From Colimorpha sp045576855 (GTDB lineage: Bacteria > Bacteroidota > Bacteroidia > Bacteroidales > P3), in assembly GCA_045576855.1 (NCBI GenBank), contig JAZNHG010000040.1, forward strand, positions 1 through 12,073: a stretch of DNA of 12,073 nt, in the 5' to 3' direction. The position numbers and the translations under genes were made by a program. Each line of letters opens with the position of its first letter. Position 1 is the stretch's first letter. Below, piece by piece: positions 1 to 6,329 of this stretch. Below the pieces are notes generated by a model. It was not told the DNA's origin. It saw only the letters and a list, made by a program, of their open reading frames with translations, and ran no database searches.

Positions 1-7
1 AAGCCAC

Positions 8-60
8 ACAAAAGGCGGGAGGGCGGCGCCCACCGGGGCGCCCCCCCTCCTACCTTTTGT
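8..60 (-). terminator. Strong hairpin, putative terminator of the leftward operon
   Basis: An imperfect inverted repeat sits 14 nt beyond the stop codon of the leftward outer-membrane protein gene. The outer arms (8-23 and 45-60) pair at 14 of 16 positions plus one G-U pair. An inner GGCGCC/GGCGCC stem (25-30 with 37-42) extends it. Read on the minus strand, the right-hand side of the stem ends in CCTTTTGT, a short U-rich tail. The arms start with ACAAAA and end with TTTTGT, so it could stop transcription from both sides. The short U-run makes classical intrinsic termination plausible rather than certain. Confidence 0.6.
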
Positions 61-73
61 AGTGTTTGTCCAA

Positions 74-1354
74 TCAGAAGCGTAACTGGAAGCCGAAGGC
101 GTGTATCTTGCCCATGCCCGTCTCGCGGCGGTAGGTGGGCAGCAGGTCCAAGTGGAAGTTGAACTCGATGTTGCTGAAAGGGTTGATGCTGAAGCCCAGC
201 CCGGCTCTGATCTGCAACGGGTTGTAGACGTTGAGGCTCTCTCCGAAGCCGCTGTTGTTGGCGTTGTTGGCTTGGATGCGGTCGCCCGTGAACAGGCTGT
301 GGTGGTAGCGTTGGAAGAAGTTCCAGCGGGGTTCCAGGCCGAGGTGCAGGTCGGCGAAGTAGTTGCCGCGGGGGATGTAGTGCAGCTTCACGGGCAGCCC
401 GAAATAGAAGTACATCAGCGAGTGCTGCCGGTTCACTCCGGGGCTCACGGTGTCGAGCGTCAGTATGCATCCGCTGCGGCTGACGTTGTTCTGCAGGCCG
501 ATGATGGGGATGCCGAAGTCGATGCCGAGCGAGAGGCCCAGGCGTTGGTTCATGGGGATGACGTTGGTCTTCAGGCCGACTATCACGGCAATGTCGAAGT
601 TGGAGGCGTAGGGGTTGTTGTAGCGCTGTTCGTAGGGGGCGTTGAAGGCCAGGCCGATGGTGTTGTTCAGCTGCTTCAGCCCCTTCATGAACCAGCGGTT
701 GCGGGTGCTGACCTTGATGTTGCGGGCGGGGTTGCTGGTCCAGAGGGTGCCGTGGGCCAGCGGGTCGCGGCGGTAGTCCACCTCGCGGGCGTCGATGCTG
801 TCCAGCGTCAGGGTGGCCTCCTGCCAGCTCCAGAGCATCAGGTGGCCGGCATGGACGGTGTCGATGCGCACGGTGGCGGCGGTGTCGGCACTGATGCTCA
901 GGAAACCGTTGCTGCGGAGGCTGCGCACGCGCAGGGTGGCGCCGCGCTTGACGTCGATGTCGCCGTAGTGGTTGCTGAGGTTGGTGTCGTGGATGAGCAG
1001 GCAGTCGCTGCTGACGGTGGCTTCGGGGTGCAGGTAGAGCTGCTCGAAGGGCTCGCGGTAGTGGATGTCGAGACGCGTGCCCTGCGGCATGGTGCGGTTC
1101 TGCCACACGGCCAGCGTGCCGTCCGGCATCAGGCGGCAGACGTTGGGCTCGTTGCCCTCGGTGAAGTAGTATTCGCAGGGCGTATGAATAATGATGGCGT
1201 TCACCGTGTCGTGTATCAGGTTGACCTGCCAGCCGCGGTTGATTTGCATCTTCTCGATGCGGCCGTCAATGCGCTGCTCGATTTCGTAGTCGTTCTGCCC
1301 CTGGGCGACGAAGGCCGTCAGGGCAAGGAGGGTGATGAAGATGAAGGTTCTCAT
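74..1354 (-). CDS. Exported protein with beta-helical head and outer-membrane beta-barrel
   Basis: This is a 426-aa protein with an N-terminal signal peptide (about residues 1-19, MRTFIFITLLALTAFVAQG). Residues about 25-215 alternate short hydrophobic strands with polar turns, including a series of strands at 110-190. This resembles the DUF2807 / 'auto-transporter adhesin head' beta-helix fold, but the match is by eye only. From about 235 to the end there are amphipathic strands with many aromatic residues, and the chain ends in LRF. A terminal Phe is typical of outer-membrane barrels (PorT-like family). The start is the only Met giving a signal peptide and lies 9 nt after the preceding gene's stop, so it is the last gene of the sigma / anti-sigma unit. 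The likely role is a surface or outer-membrane component controlled by that ECF system. The exact ligand or function is unknown. Confidence 0.8.
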   Translation of the reverse strand: MRTFIFITLLALTAFVAQGQNDYEIEQRIDGRIEKMQINRGWQVNLIHDTVNAIIIHTPCEYYFTEGNEPNVCRLMPDGTLAVWQNRTMPQGTRLDIHYREPFEQLYLHPEATVSSDCLLIHDTNLSNHYGDIDVKRGATLRVRSLRSNGFLSISADTAATVRIDTVHAGHLMLWSWQEATLTLDSIDAREVDYRRDPLAHGTLWTSNPARNIKVSTRNRWFMKGLKQLNNTIGLAFNAPYEQRYNNPYASNFDIAVIVGLKTNVIPMNQRLGLSLGIDFGIPIIGLQNNVSRSGCILTLDTVSPGVNRQHSLMYFYFGLPVKLHYIPRGNYFADLHLGLEPRWNFFQRYHHSLFTGDRIQANNANNSGFGESLNVYNPLQIRAGLGFSINPFSNIEFNFHLDLLPTYRRETGMGKIHAFGFQLRF

Positions 1355-1363
1355 ATCGGTGTG

Positions 1364-1996
1364 TTATTTGCTGATTACAAAGGTGTGGATGGTGGCGTCG
1401 GCGTATTGGTCGTTGCTGAAGAGGTTGACCTGCACGTTGCGCTGTTTGGCCTCGTCGCTGCCCTCGGGGGCTTTGCAACCTTCGGTGCAGGCCAGCAGGG
1501 TGCTCTGTCGGCGCATGACGCGTGTGGCGGGGACCAGCGTCTCTTGCTCCACCTCGGCTGGCGCGGAGAGTTCTTCGATGATGGGTGCCTCTTCGGACTC
1601 AGGCAGGGAGGTGGTGTCGGGTGTCATGGGACTTGTAGGGCTTGTAGGGCTTATAGGACCTATAGGGCTTATGGGACTTATAGGGCTTATAGGACCTATA
1701 GTATCTATTGTTTCTATAGTATTTATTGGCTCTTCGGTGGGGGTGGGCACTTCGGTCTTGGCAATCTGGGTGGGGGCGGGGCTTTCGGTGGAGCCCTGCA
1801 TCAGGGGACGTACCAGAAGCAACAGGGCCACAGCTGCCGCAGCGGCTCCGGTCCAGACGGGCCACATGCGTTTTGCGCGCGGCATGGATTGCTTCTCTAT
1901 GAGCTGTCTCAGCTCTTGCTGTCGGCGCCGGTTGGCCTCGGTGGTTCGCTTGGCAGCGAACAGCTCTTGCAGTTCTTTATCGTTCATATTGTTCAT
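1364..1996 (-). CDS. Putative anti-sigma factor, one-pass membrane protein with repeat linker
   Basis: This is a 210-aa protein. The start is placed at 1996 because that ATG overlaps the sigma factor stop as ATGA; the open frame continues upstream to 2197, but only over the sigma gene. Residues 5-40 are charged and probably helical (cytoplasmic), followed by one membrane segment at about 45-66 (WPVWTGAAAAAVALLLLV). Residues 70-155 are a Pro/Thr/Glu-rich linker whose centre (about 99-124) is a run of Ile-Ser/Gly-Pro triplets encoded by 9-bp DNA repeats. The C-terminal part (about 155-210, with two Cys at 170 and 174) would be periplasmic. No classical zinc anti-sigma motif (HxxxCxxC) was seen, so the anti-sigma role is inferred from topology, coupling to the ECF gene and the usual Bacteroidota gene order. 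It may instead be an uncharacterised membrane partner. Confidence 0.75.
   Translation of the reverse strand: MNNMNDKELQELFAAKRTTEANRRRQQELRQLIEKQSMPRAKRMWPVWTGAAAAAVALLLLVRPLMQGSTESPAPTQIAKTEVPTPTEEPINTIETIDTIGPISPISPISPIGPISPTSPTSPMTPDTTSLPESEEAPIIEELSAPAEVEQETLVPATRVMRRQSTLLACTEGCKAPEGSDEAKQRNVQVNLFSNDQYADATIHTFVISK
1629..1727. repeat. 9-bp tandem repeat tract inside the putative anti-sigma gene
   Basis: There are eight consecutive 9-mers at 1629-1700 of the form GGRCYTRTA (GGACTTATA, GGGCTTATA, GGACCTATA and similar), followed by three degenerate units to 1727. Because the unit is a multiple of three, each copy adds exactly three residues. On the coding (minus) strand this reads as Ile-Ser-Pro or Ile-Gly-Pro triplets at about residues 90-124. 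The same 9-mer family recurs at 5029-5070 in the opposite orientation relative to its host gene. Confidence 0.9.
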
Positions 1997-2484
1997 TTTC
2001 TTACCATTGATTTTAGTGCGCTGACCGCGCGCGACAGGGTGGCATAGACGTGTGTGCTGGTCATACCCATGCGTTGCTGGATTTCTTCGGTGCTCAGCTG
2101 TTCTATGTATCGCAGTCGCACTGCTTCGCGCTGCCGTTCGGGCAACTTCTCCAGCATGCGGTCCAGCTGGGCCGACTGCTCTTCGAGTCGGGCACACTCG
2201 GCGTTGACCTCCTGGTCGCTGAAGTCGCCCATCCGCTCGATATCATCAACAGTTACATCTCTCTGCCTTCTCAGTAGCGACACACAGCGATGTTTGACGG
2301 TCTGCATGGCATAGGCTTCCAGGCTCAGCACGTGCCGTAGCTTGTCTCGCTTCTCCCACAGCTCCAGGAATACGTCCTGCACTATGTCTTCGGCATCCGA
2401 CGCCGAGTGCAGCATCCGTTCGGCGGTGAGCTGCATGGCGGGTTGCAGGGGTAGCAGGGTGTGTAGGAAAGTCTCCTGGTTCAT
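1993..2484 (-). CDS. ECF-type RNA polymerase sigma-70 factor
   Basis: This is a 163-aa protein, the usual size of an ECF sigma factor. Region 2 spans about residues 5-75 and includes the signature DAEDIVQDVFLELWEKRD (30-47), which contacts core polymerase and the -10 element. Region 4 spans about 108-160, with LPERQREAVRLRYIEQLS followed by the helix-turn-helix (about 131-157) that reads the -35 element. The region 3 domain is absent, as expected for ECF factors. The stop TGA overlaps the next ATG (ATGA), indicating translational coupling to the membrane protein that follows, presumably its regulator. It probably drives its own operon from the promoter-like pair just upstream. In Porphyromonas an ECF factor (SigP) controls type IX secretion genes; whether this one controls the adjacent PorP-like genes is only a guess. 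Confidence 0.95.
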   Translation of the reverse strand: MNQETFLHTLLPLQPAMQLTAERMLHSASDAEDIVQDVFLELWEKRDKLRHVLSLEAYAMQTVKHRCVSLLRRQRDVTVDDIERMGDFSDQEVNAECARLEEQSAQLDRMLEKLPERQREAVRLRYIEQLSTEEIQQRMGMTSTHVYATLSRAVSALKSMVRK

Positions 2485-2511
2485 CTTATTGTCTTGTCGT
2501 TACACAATAAT

Positions 2512-2536
2512 GACGCATCAGTGACGAAAATCTTAC
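2512..2536 (-). promoter_or_regulatory. Possible ECF-type promoter, autoregulation of the sigma operon
   Basis: On the minus strand a GTAA (2536-2533) is followed after 17 nt by CGTC (2515-2512), which lies 27 nt before the sigma factor ATG. GTAAC-like -35 and CGTC -10 elements at 16-17 nt spacing are a common ECF promoter pattern. The 61-bp gap has no good TTTG / TAnnTTTG housekeeping pair. Self-activation by the downstream ECF factor is therefore a reasonable inference, though the match is short. Confidence 0.45.
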
Positions 2537-2545
2537 AAAAAAGAA

Positions 2546-4111
2546 TCAAAAAATATCGCACGAGCGGATTTCGATGCGGCGGGCGCGGGCAGCCGACACG
2601 CTGTAGACGGGGTCGTCGGTAGAGCCTACGGCCGAGGCGTCGACTGCACCCAGGGGCAGTTGCTTCACTTGCAGCCGTCCTTCGGCCAGTGCTTCGGCCA
2701 GTTGCCCCTGCTCCCACGCGCGTATCATATTTATAAAGGAACCTATACGGCGTTGCGAGAGCACTTGATTGTATTCGTTGTGGAACACTGGCGAGGCATA
2801 TCCAGCCACGGTGAGCACCACACTATGACCTTCGTTCAGTGCGCGTTCCACATGGTCGAGCAGTTCGTTCACCCGTTCGAAGTTGCCTACCACGCAGCTG
2901 TCGAAGAACTCCTTCATGCGTGCCGAGTCGGCTGCGGTCCGCTGGTGGGCCATATATGTGGAGCGGAGTAGTGCAAAACGCAGTTGGCAGTCACTATAGT
3001 CGGCCCGTGTGGCGGTGTCGCGGCTCCACGGGTCGGGGTCGTCGTTGTGGAAATAGAGGTACAGCGGGAACCACGGCGCTGGCGGCGCAGGGGGCGCGGG
3101 TGCGGGAGCGGTGTCGGGCTTCTGCGTCATGGCCAGCAGGGCCGCGGTGTCGATATCCCAGCGATAGATGTCGTTGCAGCACATCGAGTCGCTGAGGAAA
3201 TAGCTATCCTTGCGGTTGGAACTGAGATAGCCTGCCGTGGGGATGCCGGAGGCCGAGTCGTGATGGGCGATGGTGAAGTAGAGGTCGTTCTGTTCACTGT
3301 TGAGGCATCCGCATACGGGTTCGGCCTGTTGCCAGGTGTTGCGCTGTCCCACAGCGCAGTAGATGTCGAATCCGCCAAGTCCGCCCTCGCGGTCGCTGCT
3401 GAAATAGAGCGTGCCGTTGCGCTGGTCGTAGTAGGGGGTCATCTCGTCGGACGGCGAGTTGACCATCGGACCCAGATTGACGGGCTCGCCAGCCACGCCG
3501 TCGCTGACCACAGAATACCAGATGTCCATGCCGCCATAGCCGCCGGGCCGGTCGCTGACGAAATAGAGTATCACGGCCCCGTCGGCCAGTCGTCCCACGG
3601 AGGGGTGGGTGGCTGTGTATTGCTTATCGTTCACTGAACCACCGAGTTTCATAGCCTTCTCCCATCCGCGGCGCCGCTTGGCCGGTGCCCACCAGATGTC
3701 GCAGCGCAGTGTTTCCACGTCGGCTCGGGTGAAGTAGGCGTCGCGATTGGTGGGGTCTAAAGCCACGTTGCCGGTATGGTCCTTGCCGGCGCTGAAGCCC
3801 CATCGGTCGGCCTTGGGGCGTGTCAGTTTGCCGCTCTTGGCTATGCGCGCTTGGTAGAGGCGTGTCAGCGGGTGCTTCATGCCGAAGGCGCCGCTGCCGT
3901 TCGAGGGGGGCAGCGAGGCATAGACCAGCACTGTATCGCCCACCTGCAGGGCGGCGGTCTCGCTTCCCATCGTGTTGATATTCGCCCCCAGGTGCACCAC
4001 CTTGTATTGTGCGTCGGCTTGGGTTGCGGTGAGCAGCAGCGCCAGCAGTGCCAATAGACGCAGGTGTGCGCCACAGGTTGGTGTGTTCGGACGGGTTATA
4101 TGATGGGACAT
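2546..4111 (-). CDS. PD40-repeat / OmpA-like exported protein, partner of PorP-like protein
   Basis: This is a 521-aa protein. The start at 4111 (MSHHITRPN) gives a signal peptide ending near ADA (residue 34); the frame extends to 4438, but that part only shadows the PorP-like gene. PD40 (TolB-type propeller) repeats are visible: LYFVSDRPGGYGGMDIWY (182-199), LYFSSDREGGLGGFDIYC (235-252) and GYLSSNRKD...NDIYRWDI (294-320). A Pro/Ala linker (334-347) precedes YLYFHNDDPDPW (351-362) and an OmpA-like C-terminal domain at about 415-517, with GYASP (437-441), YNQVLSQRRIGSFIN (447-461) and SAARARRIEI (506-515). This arrangement is a recurrent Bacteroidota family found next to PorP/SprF genes, and it shares PD40 plus OmpA domains with T9SS protein PorE but has no visible TPR segment. 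It overlaps the PorP-like gene by 16 nt, so the two are probably made together and linked to the outer membrane and cell wall. Confidence 0.9.
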   Translation of the reverse strand: MSHHITRPNTPTCGAHLRLLALLALLLTATQADAQYKVVHLGANINTMGSETAALQVGDTVLVYASLPPSNGSGAFGMKHPLTRLYQARIAKSGKLTRPKADRWGFSAGKDHTGNVALDPTNRDAYFTRADVETLRCDIWWAPAKRRRGWEKAMKLGGSVNDKQYTATHPSVGRLADGAVILYFVSDRPGGYGGMDIWYSVVSDGVAGEPVNLGPMVNSPSDEMTPYYDQRNGTLYFSSDREGGLGGFDIYCAVGQRNTWQQAEPVCGCLNSEQNDLYFTIAHHDSASGIPTAGYLSSNRKDSYFLSDSMCCNDIYRWDIDTAALLAMTQKPDTAPAPAPPAPPAPWFPLYLYFHNDDPDPWSRDTATRADYSDCQLRFALLRSTYMAHQRTAADSARMKEFFDSCVVGNFERVNELLDHVERALNEGHSVVLTVAGYASPVFHNEYNQVLSQRRIGSFINMIRAWEQGQLAEALAEGRLQVKQLPLGAVDASAVGSTDDPVYSVSAARARRIEIRSCDIF

Positions 4112-5082
4112 GGCAGTGCTCGTTTGGATTTGTCTTTTTTGCCAATCATGTAGATTACCCCCAGCTCGAAGGCACCCAGGGTATGGCTGGCTTCGGCCAA
4201 CTGCGAGAGGTTGGCATCGTAGCTGAAGGCGAAGGTCCATTCGCGCCAGAGCACAGCCAGGTTGATACTGGCCGCGTCGGCATGGCGAGCCGTCACGCCG
4301 GCGCTGAACACGAGGTAGTCTGCCGGGCGTTCGTTGGCATACCAGCGCACGTCGGCTCCATAGACCAGTTCGCTGTAGGCCCCCTGGTGCTGAAATCCGG
4401 CCACGGGCATGATGCTCCATTGCGGCCACGCGCGCCATTCACCGCGCAGGTAGAGGTTCCAGTGGCGGGCCAGACGCGAGCTCCCGGTGGCCAGATAGCT
4501 GATTTCCGGATTGTTGATATTGCGTATGGAGAAGCCCGCTTTGGTGTAGAGGACGGGACTCCACTCGCAGAACCAGGCGGTGCCGGCGCCCAGGGTAGGG
4601 TAGAAGGCGTGGGTGGACCGGAAGCTTTCCGTGCCCTCGCTCAGTGCTAAGTTGTTGGGATTGAACCCCACCTGTCCCACGCCACCTTCCAATGCGAGGG
4701 ATACCAGATTGTCGCCGTTGCCCAGTGCCTGGAAGTAGGAGACGATGGCGCAAGCGGTGGAGGCGCCATAGTCGAGGGCGCCGGCCCGGTCGGTCGAAAG
4801 CCAGAGGCCGCCGCTCAGCCCGTTGCCGTTGCGCTTGCTGCGCATCAGGCTCAGCTCGGCAGTGGCGGTGACGGTCTGGAAAGGGGTGCTCACCGAGGCC
4901 CACTGGTTGCGGTAGACCACTCCGAAGCGGCCCGTGCCGTCGAAGAAGCCGCTATAGGCCGGGTTGAAAAGCAGCGGGTCCAGGTCCAGCATCGAGAAGT
5001 GGATGTCCTGGGCCTGCAGCCTGTAGCCTATAGGTCCTATAAGCCCTATAAGTCCTATAAGTCCTATAAGCTTGAGTCTCAT
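4096..5082 (-). CDS. PorP/SprF family outer-membrane protein (type IX secretion-like)
   Basis: This is a 328-aa protein, the normal length of the PorP/SprF family. The family signature is clear near the N-terminus: QDIHFSMLDLDPLLFNPAYSG (25-45), followed by YRNQWASV (58-65). Downstream there are repeated amphipathic strands consistent with an outer-membrane barrel. The start at 5082 overlaps the tsaD stop as ATGA. It yields an unusual signal peptide whose hydrophobic core, LIGLIGLIGLIGPIG (5-19), is encoded by 9-bp repeats and ends at about LQA-Q (residue 24/25). PorP/SprF proteins take part in type IX secretion or in anchoring of gliding adhesins, and many genomes carry several paralogues. 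No other T9SS core gene is in this window, so this may be an accessory paralogue paired with the following PD40/OmpA gene rather than PorP of the main machine. Confidence 0.9.
   Translation of the reverse strand: MRLKLIGLIGLIGLIGPIGYRLQAQDIHFSMLDLDPLLFNPAYSGFFDGTGRFGVVYRNQWASVSTPFQTVTATAELSLMRSKRNGNGLSGGLWLSTDRAGALDYGASTACAIVSYFQALGNGDNLVSLALEGGVGQVGFNPNNLALSEGTESFRSTHAFYPTLGAGTAWFCEWSPVLYTKAGFSIRNINNPEISYLATGSSRLARHWNLYLRGEWRAWPQWSIMPVAGFQHQGAYSELVYGADVRWYANERPADYLVFSAGVTARHADAASINLAVLWREWTFAFSYDANLSQLAEASHTLGAFELGVIYMIGKKDKSKRALPCPII
5029..5070. repeat. 9-bp tandem repeat encoding the PorP signal-peptide core
   Basis: There are four full units plus six bases of the plus-strand 9-mer TATARGYCC (TATAGGTCC, TATAAGCCC, TATAAGTCC twice, then TATAAG). 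On the coding strand they read CTT-ATA-GGA, that is Leu-Ile-Gly, at residues 5-18 of the PorP-like protein. The unit is the same family as at 1629-1727, but here the coding strand carries CTTATAGGA, whereas in the putative anti-sigma gene the non-coding strand does. Confidence 0.92.
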
Positions 5083-6146
5083 CGTGTGTAGGGTGGTAAA
5101 CTGATGTCGGCGAAGTCGCCCTTGCGGTATTTGAAATAGGCCGCTATACCCACCATAGCGGCGTTGTCGGTGCAGAACTGGAATGGGGGTATCAGCGCCT
5201 GCCAGTGATGCTTGGCGCAGATGCGCTGCAGTTCGCTGCGCAGGAACGAGTTGGCGCTCACGCCACCGGCTATGGCCACCTGGTGCACGTGGTGGTCCAG
5301 CGCCGCGCGCTCCACCTTCTTCAGCAGGAAGCTGACGATGGTCTTCTGGATGGAGGCGCAGAGGTCGGCCTTGTGGTGCTCTATGTAGTCGGGGTCTTCC
5401 TTCAGGCGGTCGCGCAGGAAATAGAGGAACGAGGTCTTGATGCCGGAGAAGGAGTAGTTGTAGCCCTCGATATGGGGGGTGGCAAAGCGGTAGGCGTCGG
5501 CGTTGCCCTCCTTGGCCAGTCGGTCGATGACGGGCCCGCCGGGATAGCCGAGGTCCATAATCTTGGCCGCCTTGTCTATGGCCTCGCCCGCCGCGTCGTC
5601 GATGGTGGTGCCCAGGCACTCGATGTCGAAATGGCTGCGCAGCAGCAGTATCTGTGTGTGTCCGCCGCTGACCAGCAGGCAGATGAACGGGAATTGCGGC
5701 AGGTCGGAGGTCGGAGGTCGGAGGTCGGAACTGTCCGAAGCGGTGGCGTTACTGCCAACTGCCAACTGCCCACCGTCCACTCTCCGGATAAAGTGGCTCA
5801 GCACATGCGCCTGCAGGTGGTTCACCTCGACCAGGGGAATATTCAGCGCCGTGGCAAAACTCTTGGCAAAGCTGACGCCGACCAGCAGCGACCCCAGCAG
5901 GCCGGGACCGCGCGTGAAGCCCACGGCGTCGATATCCTCGCGCGCCACACCCGCCTGCCGCAGGGCGGCGTCGACCACCGGGATGATATTCTGTTGGTGG
6001 GCACGCGATGCCAGCTCGGGCACCACGCCACCGTATTGCTCGTGCACCTTCTGGCTCGCTATCACGTTCGACAGCAGAAGGTCGTCCTGTAGTACTGCTG
6101 CCGACGTGTCGTCGCAGCTCGATTCTATGGCTAGAATAGTTGTCAT
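5079..6146 (-). CDS. tsaD: tRNA threonylcarbamoyladenosine (t6A37) biosynthesis protein TsaD
   Basis: This is a 355-aa cytoplasmic enzyme that, with TsaB and TsaE, transfers the threonylcarbamoyl group to A37 of ANN-decoding tRNAs. The start at 6146 gives MTTILAIESSCDDTSAA, the standard N-terminus; the open frame reaches 6257 without further homology. Visible motifs are ESSCDDTSA (8-16), YGGVVPELASR (38-48), the metal ligands H110 and H114 in NHLQAH, LLVSGGHTQ (157-165), DDAAGEAIDKAAK (183-195), YPGGP (201-205), FSGIKT (233-238), AGGVSAN (293-299) and FCTDNAAM with the third metal ligand D327. About 25-28 extra residues lie between HFI (118-120) and FPFICLLVSGG (152-162), relative to E. coli TsaD, and they are encoded by heptameric DNA repeats. 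All catalytic motifs are intact, so it is probably functional. It heads the leftward unit and overlaps the PorP-like gene by 4 nt. Confidence 0.97.
   Translation of the reverse strand: MTTILAIESSCDDTSAAVLQDDLLLSNVIASQKVHEQYGGVVPELASRAHQQNIIPVVDAALRQAGVAREDIDAVGFTRGPGLLGSLLVGVSFAKSFATALNIPLVEVNHLQAHVLSHFIRRVDGGQLAVGSNATASDSSDLRPPTSDLPQFPFICLLVSGGHTQILLLRSHFDIECLGTTIDDAAGEAIDKAAKIMDLGYPGGPVIDRLAKEGNADAYRFATPHIEGYNYSFSGIKTSFLYFLRDRLKEDPDYIEHHKADLCASIQKTIVSFLLKKVERAALDHHVHQVAIAGGVSANSFLRSELQRICAKHHWQALIPPFQFCTDNAAMVGIAAYFKYRKGDFADISLPPYTR
5699..5786. repeat. Two heptamer repeat arrays inside tsaD
   Basis: Three perfect GGAGGTC units (5706-5726) are flanked by degenerate ones (5699-5705 and 5727-5733). 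After an 18-bp spacer a second heptamer array follows in strict 7-bp phase: CTGCCAA twice (5752-5765), CTGCCCA (5766-5772), CCGTCCA and CTCTCCG (to 5786). Together they encode the extra TsaD segment at about residues 121-150 (RRVDGGQLAVGS...DLRPPTSDLPQ). The second array is the reverse complement of the GTTGGCA/GTGGGCA family at 11808-11877. Confidence 0.9.
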
Positions 6147-6155
6147 AATCGGGTG

Positions 6156-6163
6156 CAAAAATA
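6156..6163 (-). promoter_or_regulatory. Putative tsaD promoter, -7 element
   Basis: On the minus strand the sequence TATTTTTG (6163-6156) fits the Bacteroidota -7 consensus TAnnTTTG. It ends only 9 nt before the tsaD ATG. A weak -33 candidate (TTCG) lies about 20 nt upstream. If used, the leader would be only a few nucleotides long. Confidence 0.5.
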
Positions 6164-6329
6164 CACAAAAAAAATGATTCGCGCGAAGTAATGTTATAAA
6201 CAACCCCTTTTGTGCCGGCGCCAGCACCTTGTCAGCACCATGAAAAAATGCATTCATTCACCCTCAAAAAACGAATTTCGCCCACAAAACCACCCCTCGC
6301 AAAGCACTCAAAATAAGGCTCTCCAGATA

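Noticed and set aside
101..2047. 648-aa open frame on the plus strand opposite the sigma-operon genes
   Set aside because: It is antisense to two well-supported genes, has Val/Gly/Ala/Asp-skewed composition typical of GC-rich antisense frames, and crosses the 9-bp repeat, which is open in most frames.
1997..2197. 67-residue N-terminal extension of the putative anti-sigma protein
   Set aside because: It lies wholly within the sigma factor gene and has no protein-like character; the ATG at 1996 overlapping the sigma stop is the natural start.
2990..3180. Pro/Ala-rich stretch as a possible frameshift or gene break in the PD40/OmpA gene
   Set aside because: The frame is continuous and PD40 plus OmpA motifs flank it in the same frame; it is an ordinary interdomain linker.
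4112..4438. 109-residue N-terminal extension of the PD40/OmpA protein
   Set aside because: It runs inside the PorP-like gene and would bury the clear signal peptide that begins at 4111.
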